In this document: positions 7,712-16,267 of the stretch, piece after piece | Position numbering within the stretch: the first letter of the stretch is position 1 | How the letters are laid out: every line of letters begins with the position of its first letter | DNA from: Pseudohoeflea sp964511625 | GTDB lineage: Bacteria > Pseudomonadota > Alphaproteobacteria > Rhizobiales > Rhizobiaceae | Assembly (NCBI GenBank): GCA_964511625.1 | Contig: CAZEJG010000017.1 | Coordinates: 13,115-77,114 of the forward strand | DNA: 64,000 nucleotides | Direction of reading: 5' to 3' | Translations under genes and position numbers: made by a program | The notes under the pieces: generated by a model | What the model saw: only the letters and a program-made list of their open reading frames with translations | What the model was told of the DNA's origin: nothing | Database searches by the model: none

Positions 7712-9279
7712 TGGAATTCTCCTTGCCCGCCGCGCGCCGCGGCGAGGTCTTTCCATACGGGGGCCAGCGCCACCCGCGCATTGCGATAGGATGTGAAGAG
7801 CGTGTCGTAGACGGGCACCAGCGCGGAATCGGGAGCCTCGGCGGGCCCGAGAAGCGGCGTCGTCCATTCCGCGATGCAGGCGTCCATGTCAGGATAGGCG
7901 CCGATGGCGACGGCCGCCATCATCGCGCAGCCGGCCGCACCGGCCTCCTCGCGCGCCGAAATGCGCACAGGCGTGTCGAGGGCTGCGGCGAGCACCCTCC
8001 GGAGCGCGGGCGAACGCGCCGCCCCGCCTGTCAACCTGAGTTCATTGGGCATGTCGCCCATGGCGGCGTAGCAATCGCGCGCGGCCATGCCGAGCCCCTC
8101 GATCACGGCGCGGACCATGTCGGGAAACCGGTGGGTGACGTTGAGGCCGATGAAATCGGCCCGCGCGCCGGCGTCGACGAAGGGGCCGCGCTCGCCGGCC
8201 TCTGAGATATAGGGATGATAGAGAAGCGCGCCGGGCTTCGACCGTTCCATCCAGCCGTCGATCCGGGCGACCAGATCGGCATGGCTCGGCGCCTTGCCTG
8301 TCTCGCCGATCAGGTCCTCTGCGACCGAAAGCAGCCAGTCGATGTTGAGAGTCGAGGCCATGTTGGTCTGGACCTGGGTCACCAGATCGTCCGCCGGCAG
8401 GCAGATCACGTAGCCGGTGCCCTCGGCGTTGAGATGCACCTCACCCGAACGGACCGCGCGCATATGGACGCCGGTCGAGCCCACCGTCGAGCAGGCGACA
8501 CCCGCCTCACCTGTGTGGACCCCACTACCGAGCGCGGTCATCACCATGTCGACATAGCCGAGCGTGACCGGCGTGCCTTCCTTCAGTCCCGTCTGCCGCG
8601 CCGCCTCGGCGGTCAGCGGAAAGGTCTGCTTCGAGCCGTCGATGATGTCTGGCAACAGATGCCGGCGGCTTTCGAGCCCGAGCGACGCGATCACCGTGTC
8701 GGAGTATCGGCGGTCGCGGAAATTACCGAAGGTGAAGCTCGCTTCCGAGGGATCGGTGGCGCGCACGCCGGTCAGATTGAGAAAGAGCCAATCCTTGCAG
8801 TGAAGGGCTGCTTCCGAGCGGTCGAGCAGGTCCGGACAGGTGGCCTGCATATGCGCCATCTGGCTGCCCTGCTGGCAGGTATTGAGGCCGGTACCGGTCG
8901 CCTCGAACCGGGCGCGCTCGTTGTCGCCCTTCACCAATCGCGAAACCGTTGGGGCGGCGCGGGCATCGAGCCAGATCCAGGCGTCGCCCGCTGGCGCATT
9001 GTCCTTGCCGACGAGCCATGTGCCGTCGCCCTGCCCCGTCAGCGCGATCGCCGCGGTACGGTTCGCAAGGTTATCGATCTTGTCGCCCAGGCCGCGGATG
9101 GCGGCGGCGCAATCGTCCCAGGTCTGTGCGAGCGATTGTGTGGCCGAACCGTCGCGGCCCATCACATAGCGATTGCGGACGGAAGCAGCGCCGATCTGTT
9201 CGCCCCTCAGCGTGAAGGCCACCGCCTTGATGACCGACGTGCCGGCATCGACGCCGATAATGATGTCAGCGCCGGCCAT
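7708..9279 (-). CDS. eryA: Erythritol kinase, FGGY family (EryA)
   Basis: A 523-residue FGGY kinase with the N-terminal phosphate-binding motif GVDAGTSVIKAVAF, the mid-domain TGQGDGTW and DARA motifs, and the C-terminal LRLTGGAARSPALRRVLAAA segment that closes the ATP site. EryA phosphorylates erythritol in the cytoplasm, committing it to the pathway. It is the first gene of the leftward eryABCD transcript and starts across a 420-base region from the divergent transporter operon. It is the best match in the window to erythritol kinase because eryB and eryC follow directly; the second FGGY kinase at the left edge has no such context. Confidence 0.93.
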   Translation of the reverse strand: MAGADIIIGVDAGTSVIKAVAFTLRGEQIGAASVRNRYVMGRDGSATQSLAQTWDDCAAAIRGLGDKIDNLANRTAAIALTGQGDGTWLVGKDNAPAGDAWIWLDARAAPTVSRLVKGDNERARFEATGTGLNTCQQGSQMAHMQATCPDLLDRSEAALHCKDWLFLNLTGVRATDPSEASFTFGNFRDRRYSDTVIASLGLESRRHLLPDIIDGSKQTFPLTAEAARQTGLKEGTPVTLGYVDMVMTALGSGVHTGEAGVACSTVGSTGVHMRAVRSGEVHLNAEGTGYVICLPADDLVTQVQTNMASTLNIDWLLSVAEDLIGETGKAPSHADLVARIDGWMERSKPGALLYHPYISEAGERGPFVDAGARADFIGLNVTHRFPDMVRAVIEGLGMAARDCYAAMGDMPNELRLTGGAARSPALRRVLAAALDTPVRISAREEAGAAGCAMMAAVAIGAYPDMDACIAEWTTPLLGPAEAPDSALVPVYDTLFTSYRNARVALAPVWKDLAAARGGQGEFQ

Positions 9280-9700
9280 TGTCGTACTCGCGCGTCAAGG
9301 CGTGTTCGCAGGTGGAATTCATCCTCACTCCCAGCGGTCCTGTCTCTCCCTGTCGGGCCCTTTCCGGACCCTTTGCGACCCGTGACGAAGGCAGCCTCCT
9401 CCGGCCGCCAAATCGTCGTCGCTTGCGAAAACCGTGTAGCACAAAAAAACGGAAAATGTGTATTTCTTTGCAGACAACGTAATTTTTTTCACATATGGTC
9501 ATACCCATGATCGGTACCGTCAGCGGTGCCGGACGGCTGCCCATACGGCGGAATTGAGGAGTTCCGGGGCGGACGTTGAAGGGAGGAAACACTCGCCGCG
9601 AGTGCCCGTTGTCTTCCCTTGAATTCAGATGCGCCCGTGAAAGCGGGCAGGTTTTCCACAGGCCCCGCAACGGGCCCGGGGCAATGGATACAGGACTGAC
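9280..9700. promoter_or_regulatory. Divergent promoter region between eryABCD and the eryEFG transporter operon
   Basis: No gene is seen in these 421 bases. The centre (about 9430-9500) is strikingly AT-rich, with runs of seven A and seven T flanking TTTGCAGACAACG, and is the probable site of back-to-back promoters and the EryD operator. ATGTG (9467-9471) and CACAT (9490-9494) form a short spaced inverted pair. Toward the transporter, CACTCG-CCG-CGAGTG (9590-9604) can fold into a small hairpin just after the Shine-Dalgarno-like GGGAGGAAAC. I could not identify an operator consensus with confidence. Confidence 0.5.
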
Positions 9701-10348
9701 ATGAGCGGAATCGCATCGGCCAGCAAGGCAGGTCTCACCCGGCGCAAGGCGATCATCGGCATCGCCGTCATCGCGCTCGTCGGCGCGATCGCCCTGGACA
9801 CCACGGTCGTGCGTGTCGGTTCCGAGGCGGATCTGCGCCAGCAGGCCTTCAACCCCGACAATTTCGGCCAGACCGAATTCCCGCGCATCCGCGACGTCGT
9901 CATCGAACGCGCGCCCGACGCAGTGACGCTCGCCAATGAACTCGCCGCCAACAAGAAGGCAGCGATCGCCGCCTACGGCACCATGGCCGGGGCCTTCCCT
10001 GTCATGCCGGTCAAGTTCACCGGCACCGTCAGCGAGGGAAAATCCGGCATTTTCGACGTTTCGGTCGACGGCATGCCCGACGGCGTGAAGATCCGCGTCC
10101 AGACCGGTCCCGCCATCAACGGCACCGAGCTGCGCGACATTCCCGGCGACATCGAGTTCGGCGCCTTCAAGAACCAGATCGAGTACCAGGACGCGGGTGC
10201 CGGCATCAACCGGGCCATGGCCGAGGAAACGCTCTCGGGTCTCGACCGCGACACGCTGACCGGGAAGACCATTTCCGTCGCCGGCGCCTTCACCATGATC
10301 AATCCGAAGAGCTGGCTGGTGACCCCGGTCCGGCTCGAGGTGCAGTAA
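9701..10348 (+). CDS. DUF2291 family membrane-anchored protein of the sugar-transport operon
   Basis: A 215-residue protein with an uncleaved-looking N-terminal hydrophobic segment (about residues 18-36, AIIGIAVIALVGAIALD) and a soluble domain expected to face the periplasm. It fits the DUF2291 family, whose genes accompany ribose/erythritol-type ABC transporters; the biochemical role is unknown. Its TAA shares one base with the ATG of the ATP-binding gene (TAATG), so the two are translationally coupled. A part in transporter assembly or substrate handling is the natural guess from context only. Confidence 0.75.
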   Translation: MSGIASASKAGLTRRKAIIGIAVIALVGAIALDTTVVRVGSEADLRQQAFNPDNFGQTEFPRIRDVVIERAPDAVTLANELAANKKAAIAAYGTMAGAFPVMPVKFTGTVSEGKSGIFDVSVDGMPDGVKIRVQTGPAINGTELRDIPGDIEFGAFKNQIEYQDAGAGINRAMAEETLSGLDRDTLTGKTISVAGAFTMINPKSWLVTPVRLEVQ

Positions 10349-11898
10349 TGCAGGCTAAGGCGACCGAGACGGGGAAGACCCGCTCCGGCAAGGATGAGGT
10401 CGTCCTGGCCGCGCGCAACGTCGCCAAGAATTTCGGTGCGGTCCAGGCGCTCAAGGGTGTGAACTTCGACGTCCATCGCGGACAGGTCACCACGCTGTTC
10501 GGCGAGAACGGCGCGGGGAAGTCGACCCTGATGAAGATCCTGTCGGGTGTGCAGCCGCCCTCCTCCGGCGAATTGTTGCTCCACGGCAAGCCGGTCACCT
10601 TCACCTCGACGGTCGACGCCCGCAACAGCGGCATCTCGATCATCCACCAGGAGCTCAGCCTCGCACCCAACATGAACGTCCGCGACAACATCTTCATGGG
10701 TCGCGAGATCATGGGCCGCACCGGCGTCGACTTCGCGGAAGAAGAACGCCAGGCCCGCGCCCTGATGAAGGAACTCGAAGAGGATATCGATCCCCTGACG
10801 AAGGTCGAGGATCTGCGCCTCGGCCAGCAGCAGATCGTCGAGATCGCGCGCGCGCTGTCGGTCAAGTCGAGCATCCTGATCATGGACGAACCGACCTCCG
10901 CGCTCTCGGCCTCCGAAGTCGAGGTTCTGTTCAAGGTCATCCGCGACCTCAAGGCGCGCGGCGTCTCCATCGTCTACATTTCCCACCACCTGGAAGAAGC
11001 GCTGACCATCACCGACCATGCGGTGGTGCTGCGCGACGGCGAGATGACGGCCAGCGCCCCGCGCGCCGAAATCGATCTCGAATGGATCGTGCGCAATATG
11101 GTGGGCGAGAACTTCGACCTCGGCACGCCGCCCGAGGGCCACGTCTTCGGCGATCCCGCGCTGGTTCTGGAAAATCTCTCGGTTCCCGCCAATTCCGGCA
11201 TCGGCAACGCCGTCAACGGCCTCGATCTTTCGGTCAGGGCCGGCGAGATCGTCTGCATCTACGGTCTGATGGGCGCCGGCCGCACCGAAATGATGGAATG
11301 CGTGGCGGGCCGGACCCGCCCGACCGGCGGCCGCATCCTGCTGCATGGCGAGGACGTCTCGCACCTGACCATCGCAGAGCGCATTGAGGCCGGCCTCGTG
11401 CTCGTGCCGGAAGACCGCCAGCGTGACGGGCTGGTGCAGACCATGTCGGTCGGCCGCAACCTGTCACTGGCCTCGATCGGCCACTTTACCCGCGCCTTTC
11501 TCACCAATCTCAGGGCCGAGACCGCCATCATCGAGCGCTCGATCCGCGAGGTCACGGTCAAGACCGACGGTCCCGACGCGCCGATCGGCTCGCTGTCGGG
11601 CGGCAATCAGCAGAAGGTGGTCATCGGCAAGATGCTGGCCACCTCCCCCTCGGTCGTCCTTCTCGACGAACCGAGCCGCGGCATCGACATCGGCGCCAAG
11701 GCCGAGGTGTTCCGCATTCTCGCCGACCATGCCCGCGACGGCATGGCGGTGATCTATTCGACATCCGAAGTCGGCGAATGCCTGGCCATCGCGCACCGCA
11801 TCATCGTCATGCGGCGCGGCCAGATTGCTGCCGAGTTCACCCACGACACGACAAAAGAAGCAATCATGGCCGCCTCCGGCGAGAGCCTGGTCGCATAA
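10348..11898 (+). CDS. eryE: Erythritol ABC transporter, duplicated ATP-binding subunit (EryE)
   Basis: A 516-residue RbsA/MglA-type ATPase with two fused ABC domains. The first has Walker A GENGAGKST (about residue 51) and Walker B ILIMDEPTSALS; the second has the degenerate GLMGAGRTE in place of Walker A, the signature LSGGNQQKV and Walker B VVLLDEPSRGIDIG. A degenerate second Walker A is normal for this class. It powers uptake through the permease encoded 23 bases downstream. The substrate (erythritol or a related polyol) is inferred from the adjacent eryABCD operon and agreement with rhizobial eryEFG. Confidence 0.93.
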   Translation: MQAKATETGKTRSGKDEVVLAARNVAKNFGAVQALKGVNFDVHRGQVTTLFGENGAGKSTLMKILSGVQPPSSGELLLHGKPVTFTSTVDARNSGISIIHQELSLAPNMNVRDNIFMGREIMGRTGVDFAEEERQARALMKELEEDIDPLTKVEDLRLGQQQIVEIARALSVKSSILIMDEPTSALSASEVEVLFKVIRDLKARGVSIVYISHHLEEALTITDHAVVLRDGEMTASAPRAEIDLEWIVRNMVGENFDLGTPPEGHVFGDPALVLENLSVPANSGIGNAVNGLDLSVRAGEIVCIYGLMGAGRTEMMECVAGRTRPTGGRILLHGEDVSHLTIAERIEAGLVLVPEDRQRDGLVQTMSVGRNLSLASIGHFTRAFLTNLRAETAIIERSIREVTVKTDGPDAPIGSLSGGNQQKVVIGKMLATSPSVVLLDEPSRGIDIGAKAEVFRILADHARDGMAVIYSTSEVGECLAIAHRIIVMRRGQIAAEFTHDTTKEAIMAASGESLVA

Positions 11899-11921
11899 GA
11901 GAATTGCAGGGAGCCCCGCAC

Positions 11922-12974
11922 ATGGCGGAAACGACGACAACAGCCGCAGAGACAGCGCCCGCGAAGAAGAAGGGCAGCTTCTCCCTCGTGCACCTGTTGC
12001 TCGAAGGCCGGGCGTTCTTTGCGCTGATCGCCATCATCATCACTTTCTCGATCCTCTCGCCCAATTACGCGACGGTGTCGAACTTCCTGATCATGGCCAA
12101 CCACGTCGCCATCTTCGGCCTGCTGGCGCTGGGCATGATGCTCGTCATCCTCAATGGCGGCATCGATCTTTCGGTCGGCTCGGTGCTCGGGCTGACCGGC
12201 GTCTTCGCCGGGTTCCTGATGCAGGGTGTGGAAATCCAGTCCGCCGGCGTCATCCTCTATCCGCCGGTCTGGGCGGTCGTGGTGATGACCATCGGCCTGG
12301 GCGCCTTCGTCGGCCTCTGCAACGGCGTGCTGATCGCCTATTTCCGGGTGCCCGCCTTCGTGGCCACCCTCGGCTCGCTCTATGTGGCGCGCGGCGTGGC
12401 GCTCCTGATGACCAACGGCCTGACCTTCAACAACCTTTCCGGCGACCCCTCGCTCGGCAATACCGGTTTCGACTGGCTCGGCTTCAACCGCCTCTTCGGT
12501 GTGCCGATCGGCGTCATCGTGCTCGCCATTGTCGCCATCGTCGCAGGACTGGTTCTCGCCCGCACCGCCTTCGGCCGCTGGCTCTATTCCTCGGGCGGCA
12601 ACGAACGCGCCGCAGAGCTGTCGGGCGTCCCGGTCAAGCGCGTGCAGGTCTCGGTCTACGTGCTGTCGGGCATGTGCGCTGCCATCGCAGGTCTGGTGCT
12701 GAGCTCGCAGCTCACCTCGGCCGGCCCGACGGCGGGCACCACCTATGAACTGACGGCCATCGCGGCTGTCGTGGTCGGCGGCGCCTCGCTGATGGGCGGA
12801 CGCGGCACCGTGCGCGGCACGCTGCTCGGCGCCTTCGTCATCGGCTTCCTGAGCGACGGCCTCGTCATCATCGGCGTCAGTTCCTACTGGCAGACCGTCT
12901 TTACCGGCGCGGTCATCGTCCTCGCCGTCATGCTCAACTCAATCCAATACGGAGGTCGCCGCAGCGCGAGCTGA
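11922..12974 (+). CDS. eryF: Erythritol ABC transporter permease (EryF)
   Basis: A 350-residue inner-membrane permease of the RbsC/BPD_transp_2 type, with about ten hydrophobic segments and the conserved NGGIDLSVGSVLGLTG near residue 85 and AAVVVGGASLMGGRGTV toward the C-terminus. The start at 11922 (MAETTTTAAE) follows GCAGGGAGCC; the longer frame from 11778 lies inside eryE and was rejected. It forms the translocation pore for the EryE ATPase and EryG binding protein. Confidence 0.93.
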   Translation: MAETTTTAAETAPAKKKGSFSLVHLLLEGRAFFALIAIIITFSILSPNYATVSNFLIMANHVAIFGLLALGMMLVILNGGIDLSVGSVLGLTGVFAGFLMQGVEIQSAGVILYPPVWAVVVMTIGLGAFVGLCNGVLIAYFRVPAFVATLGSLYVARGVALLMTNGLTFNNLSGDPSLGNTGFDWLGFNRLFGVPIGVIVLAIVAIVAGLVLARTAFGRWLYSSGGNERAAELSGVPVKRVQVSVYVLSGMCAAIAGLVLSSQLTSAGPTAGTTYELTAIAAVVVGGASLMGGRGTVRGTLLGAFVIGFLSDGLVIIGVSSYWQTVFTGAVIVLAVMLNSIQYGGRRSAS

Positions 12975-13067
12975 CCCCAACCACCTTCGCGGAAAGCCCG
13001 GGACGGAGACCCGGACGCGGAACACCGCCGGACAACCGGCACAACAACCCTCAGGGAGGAAACCTAC

Positions 13068-14015
13068 ATGTTGAAACTGACGAAACGCGCATTTCTCGCC
13101 GCCGCCGCAGCCCTGCCGCTGATGACCAGCGCCGCATGGGCCGAAGGACTGATCTCGATCATCGTCACCGACCCCGCGAACCCCTACTGGTTCACCGAAG
13201 GTGAAGTGGCCAAGAAGACCGCCGAGGAGCTCGGCTACACGGCCACCGTCGCCGCCCACAAGGGCGACACCAACGTCGAATCGAACCTCGTCGATGCGGC
13301 GATCACCAACTCGGCCAAGGCCATCATCCTCGACCCGGCCAATGCCGACGGTTCGGTGGGCGTGGTCCGCAAGGCGACCGAAGCCGGCATCCCGGTCTTC
13401 CTGGTCAACGCCGAGATCAACGAATCGGGCATCGCCATCGGCCAGCTGGTCTCCAACAACGCCCAGGGTGCCGCCATCGGCGCGGTCCAGTGGCAGGAAC
13501 TCGTCGGTGACACCGCCAAGTATGTCGAATTCTTCGGCAACCCGGCCGACAACAACGCCGCCACCCGCTCGAACGGCTACAAGACCGTGCTGAGCCAGTA
13601 TCCGGGCCTCGAAAAGGTCGCCGAGGAAGTGGCCAACTGGGACCGTACCCAGGGCTACAACAAGATGCAGTCGATCATTCAGGCCAACCCTGAAATCGAT
13701 GCCGTCATCTCCGGCAACGACGAGATGGCGCTCGGTGCGATCGCCGCGCTGAAGGAAGCCGGCAAGCTCGAAGGCGTCATCGTCGGCGGCTTCGACGGTT
13801 CGCCCGATGCGGTGGAAGCGATCAAGGCCGGCGAAATGGCCTATACCGTTCTCCAGCCGGTCGCCGTCTTCTCGCGCGAAGCCGTCATCCAGGCCGACCA
13901 CTACATCAAGAACGGCACGCCGATGGTGGCCGAGGAAAAGCAGCTCTTCGACTGCCTGCTGATCACCCCGGACAACGTCGACAAGTACACCGGTCCGTTC
14001 ACGCTGTCCGAGTAA
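13068..14015 (+). CDS. eryG: Erythritol ABC transporter periplasmic binding protein (EryG)
   Basis: A 315-residue RbsB-type (Peripla_BP_4) binding protein. A Sec signal peptide is clear (basic start, hydrophobic core AAAAALPLM, cleavage after AWA near residue 25). The mature start IISIIVTDPANPYWF carries the aromatic and Asn residues that line sugar pockets in this family. AGGGAGGAAAC provides a strong Shine-Dalgarno, consistent with higher expression than the permease. A Rho-independent terminator follows at 14041. Confidence 0.93.
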   Translation: MLKLTKRAFLAAAAALPLMTSAAWAEGLISIIVTDPANPYWFTEGEVAKKTAEELGYTATVAAHKGDTNVESNLVDAAITNSAKAIILDPANADGSVGVVRKATEAGIPVFLVNAEINESGIAIGQLVSNNAQGAAIGAVQWQELVGDTAKYVEFFGNPADNNAATRSNGYKTVLSQYPGLEKVAEEVANWDRTQGYNKMQSIIQANPEIDAVISGNDEMALGAIAALKEAGKLEGVIVGGFDGSPDAVEAIKAGEMAYTVLQPVAVFSREAVIQADHYIKNGTPMVAEEKQLFDCLLITPDNVDKYTGPFTLSE

Positions 14016-14040
14016 TCTCCTCCCAGGACACGACAGCGAG

Positions 14041-14068
14041 AGGGCGGCCTTCGGGGCGCCCTTTTTCT
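14041..14068 (+). terminator. Rho-independent terminator after eryG
   Basis: AGGGCGGCC and GGCGCCCT pair around a TTCGG loop and are followed by TTTTTCTTT. It closes the transporter operon and separates it from the riboswitch-controlled ribH2. Confidence 0.85.
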
Positions 14069-14146
14069 TTGCGGACCAGACACTTGAAACACTGCGTCAA
14101 GAAACTGATTCATTGACGCACCCGGTCTCTGCGGATAATCAGAAAG

Positions 14147-14270
14147 CTTCTCAGGGCGGGGTGAAATTCCCCACCGGCGGTTACAGCCCGCGAGCGCCCC
14201 GTTTTAGGACGGGGGTCAGCAGACACCGGTGAAATTCCGGGGCCGACGGTTAGAGTCCGGATGGAAGAGA
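14147..14270 (+). promoter_or_regulatory. FMN riboswitch (RFN element) upstream of ribH2
   Basis: The conserved RFN blocks occur in order: TCTCAGGGCGGGGTGAAATT, CCCCACCGGCGG, GGTCAGCAGA, CCGGTGAAATTCCGG, GCCGACGG and GAGTCCGGATGGAAGAGA. These form the multi-stem junction that binds flavin mononucleotide. The downstream lumazine synthase gene starts about 75 bases later, so FMN should repress riboflavin synthesis at this gene. The intervening sequence has no clear U-tract terminator, so control at translation initiation is likelier (inference). Confidence 0.97.
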
Positions 14271-14345
14271 AAGATACGTTTCGGCTCTTGGCCGAAGCGT
14301 GTCCGTTGCTCTGGGATCTTGTCAGTTCGAAAGGATCAAAGAGCC

Positions 14346-14813
14346 ATGACAAAATCCCCCAAATTCGCATTCATCAAGGCCCGTTGGCACGCCGACATTG
14401 TCGACCGTGCCCATGAGGGCTTTACCGCGCGACTGGCCGAACTCGGCATCGATGCCGACGTCGACGCCTTCGACGTGCCGGGCGCCTTCGAGATGCCGCT
14501 TCTGGCCAAAAAGCTCGGCGAGACCGGTCGCTATGACGGTGTGGCCGCGGCTGCCTTTGTCGTCGACGGCGGCATCTACCGGCATGATTTCGTCGCCGCT
14601 GCGGTGGTCAATGGTCTGATGGAAGCCCAGATGGCCACCGGCACGCCGGTCTTCTCCGTCTCTCTCACGCCGCACCATTTCCAGCCCAAGACCGAACACG
14701 AGAGCTTCTATTTCGATCACTTCGTCGGCAAGGGCCGCGAGGCGGCGGACGCGGCCGTCCAGACCTGGCGTCTGCACGCGAGCCTCGACGCGCCGAAAGC
14801 CGTCGCGGCCTGA
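14346..14813 (+). CDS. ribH2: 6,7-dimethyl-8-ribityllumazine synthase, type II (RibH2)
   Basis: A 155-residue lumazine synthase, the penultimate enzyme of riboflavin synthesis, which condenses 5-amino-6-ribitylaminouracil with 3,4-dihydroxy-2-butanone 4-phosphate. Motifs FIKARWHADIVD, FDVPGAFEMPL, AAFVVDGGIYRHDFV (with the catalytic His) and SVSLTPHHFQ match the RibH2 type found in Brucella and rhizobia, which is decameric and distinct from RibH1. The start is the ATG at 14346; upstream in-frame sequence belongs to the riboswitch. The gene stands alone between two terminators. RibH2 is usually a second copy beside a ribH1 elsewhere. Confidence 0.95.
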   Translation: MTKSPKFAFIKARWHADIVDRAHEGFTARLAELGIDADVDAFDVPGAFEMPLLAKKLGETGRYDGVAAAAFVVDGGIYRHDFVAAAVVNGLMEAQMATGTPVFSVSLTPHHFQPKTEHESFYFDHFVGKGREAADAAVQTWRLHASLDAPKAVAA

Positions 14814-14832
14814 TCGGTTTTGACATCGCCAG

Positions 14833-14868
14833 ACCCGGCCTTGCGCAGCCCGCGAGGCCGGGTTTTGC
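14833..14868 (+). terminator. Rho-independent terminator after ribH2
   Basis: ACCCGGCCT (14833-14841) pairs with AGGCCGGGT and is followed by a TTTTG tract. It lies 20 bases after the ribH2 stop. Confidence 0.85.
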
Positions 14869-14974
14869 TTGTCCCACCGATCCTGTTGGTGCTAAGGCCT
14901 CTGCGCCCGGGCGGGCGCCTCAGTTGACTGGCGCGAACGTCCGGCCCCACGCCTAGTTTTCCGGGAAAGAACCG

Positions 14975-16228
14975 ATGTCCGCTTACAAGTCCGATTTCCT
15001 CAACGTGCTCAACGAGCGCGGATTCATCCACCAGTGCTCCGACTTCGACGGTCTGGACGCGCTGCTGAGCAGGGAAACGGTCACCGCCTATGTAGGCTAT
15101 GACGCGACCGCGACGAGCCTGCACATCGGCAACCTGATCTCGGTCACCATGCTCTACTGGCTCCAGGAGACCGGGCACCGTCCCGTCACCCTGATGGGCG
15201 GCGGCACCTCGATGGTGGGCGACCCCTCCTTCCGCGACGACCAGCGCAAGCTTCTGACGCCCGAGCAGATCGACCAGAACATCGCCGGCATCAAGAAAAT
15301 CTTCGGCCGCATCCTGCGCTATGGCGAGGGCAAGACCGACGCGCTGATGGTCAACAATGCCGACTGGCTGATGAAGCTGAACTATGTCGAGTTCCTGCGC
15401 GACGTCGGCCGGCACTTCTCGGTCAACCGCATGCTTTCCTTCGACAGCGTCAAGCTGCGGCTCGACCGCGAACAGTCGCTGTCCTTCCTCGAATTCAACT
15501 ACATGATCATGCAGGGCTACGATTACGTCGAGCTCAACCGCAACTACGGCGTCCGCTTGCAAATGGGCGGCTCCGACCAGTGGGGCAACATCATAAACGG
15601 TGTCGACCTCGGCCACCGCATGGGCACCGAGCAGCTCTATGCGCTGACCACGCCGCTGCTGACCACCAGTTCCGGCGCCAAGATGGGCAAGTCGGCCAAT
15701 GGCGCCGTCTGGCTCAACGGCGACCTGTTCAGCCCCTGGGACTACTGGCAGTACTGGCGTAACACCGAAGACGCCGACGTCGGCCGCTTCCTCAAGATAT
15801 TCACCCGCCTGCCGCTCGACGAGATCGCCCGGCTCGAAGCCCTCGGCGGCTCCGAGATCAACGAGGCCAAGAAGGTCCTCGCAACGGAAGCGACCGCGAT
15901 CGTGCACGGCCGCGAGGCCGCAGACGCTGCCGCCGAAACCGCTCGCCGCACCTTCGAAGAGGGTGAAGCCGCGGATACGCTGCCGACCGTCTCGGTCGCC
16001 AAAGCCGATCTCGACAACGGCATCGGGCTGTTGTCGCTGATGGTCGAGGCCGGTCTTGCCACCTCCAACGGCGAAGCCCGCCGTCACATCAAGGGCGGCG
16101 CGGTGAAGATCAACGACGCCGGCGTCAGTGACGAGAAGATCATGGTCGACACCGGCATGATCACCGACAACGGCGCGATCAAGCTCTCGCTCGGCAAGAA
16201 GAAGCACATTCTGGTGCGCCCCGACTGA
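14975..16228 (+). CDS. tyrS: Tyrosyl-tRNA synthetase
   Basis: A 417-residue class I aminoacyl-tRNA synthetase that charges tRNA-Tyr in the cytoplasm. The N-terminal catalytic domain shows YVGYDATATSLHIGN (HIGH-type motif LHIG) and the KMSKS-type motif KMGKS; MGGSDQWGN is the tyrosine-site segment. A C-terminal S4 RNA-binding domain spans about residues 350-410 (GLATSNGEARRHIKGGAVKI). The length is normal for the bacterial TyrRS long form. GGGAAAGAACC precedes the ATG. The gene appears monocistronic. Confidence 0.96.
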   Translation: MSAYKSDFLNVLNERGFIHQCSDFDGLDALLSRETVTAYVGYDATATSLHIGNLISVTMLYWLQETGHRPVTLMGGGTSMVGDPSFRDDQRKLLTPEQIDQNIAGIKKIFGRILRYGEGKTDALMVNNADWLMKLNYVEFLRDVGRHFSVNRMLSFDSVKLRLDREQSLSFLEFNYMIMQGYDYVELNRNYGVRLQMGGSDQWGNIINGVDLGHRMGTEQLYALTTPLLTTSSGAKMGKSANGAVWLNGDLFSPWDYWQYWRNTEDADVGRFLKIFTRLPLDEIARLEALGGSEINEAKKVLATEATAIVHGREAADAAAETARRTFEEGEAADTLPTVSVAKADLDNGIGLLSLMVEAGLATSNGEARRHIKGGAVKINDAGVSDEKIMVDTGMITDNGAIKLSLGKKKHILVRPD

Positions 16229-16238
16229 TACGCCTCCT

Positions 16239-16265
16239 CCTCCGGCCTTTCGCGAAGGCCGGAGG
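16239..16265. terminator. Hairpin between convergent tyrS and the AsmA-like gene
   Basis: CCTCCGGCCTT (16239-16249) and AAGGCCGGAGG (16255-16265) form a perfect 11-pair stem with a five-base loop between two converging genes. There is no T-run on either side, so it may slow or stop transcription from both directions or act with Rho. Confidence 0.6.
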
Positions 16266-16267
16266 TC

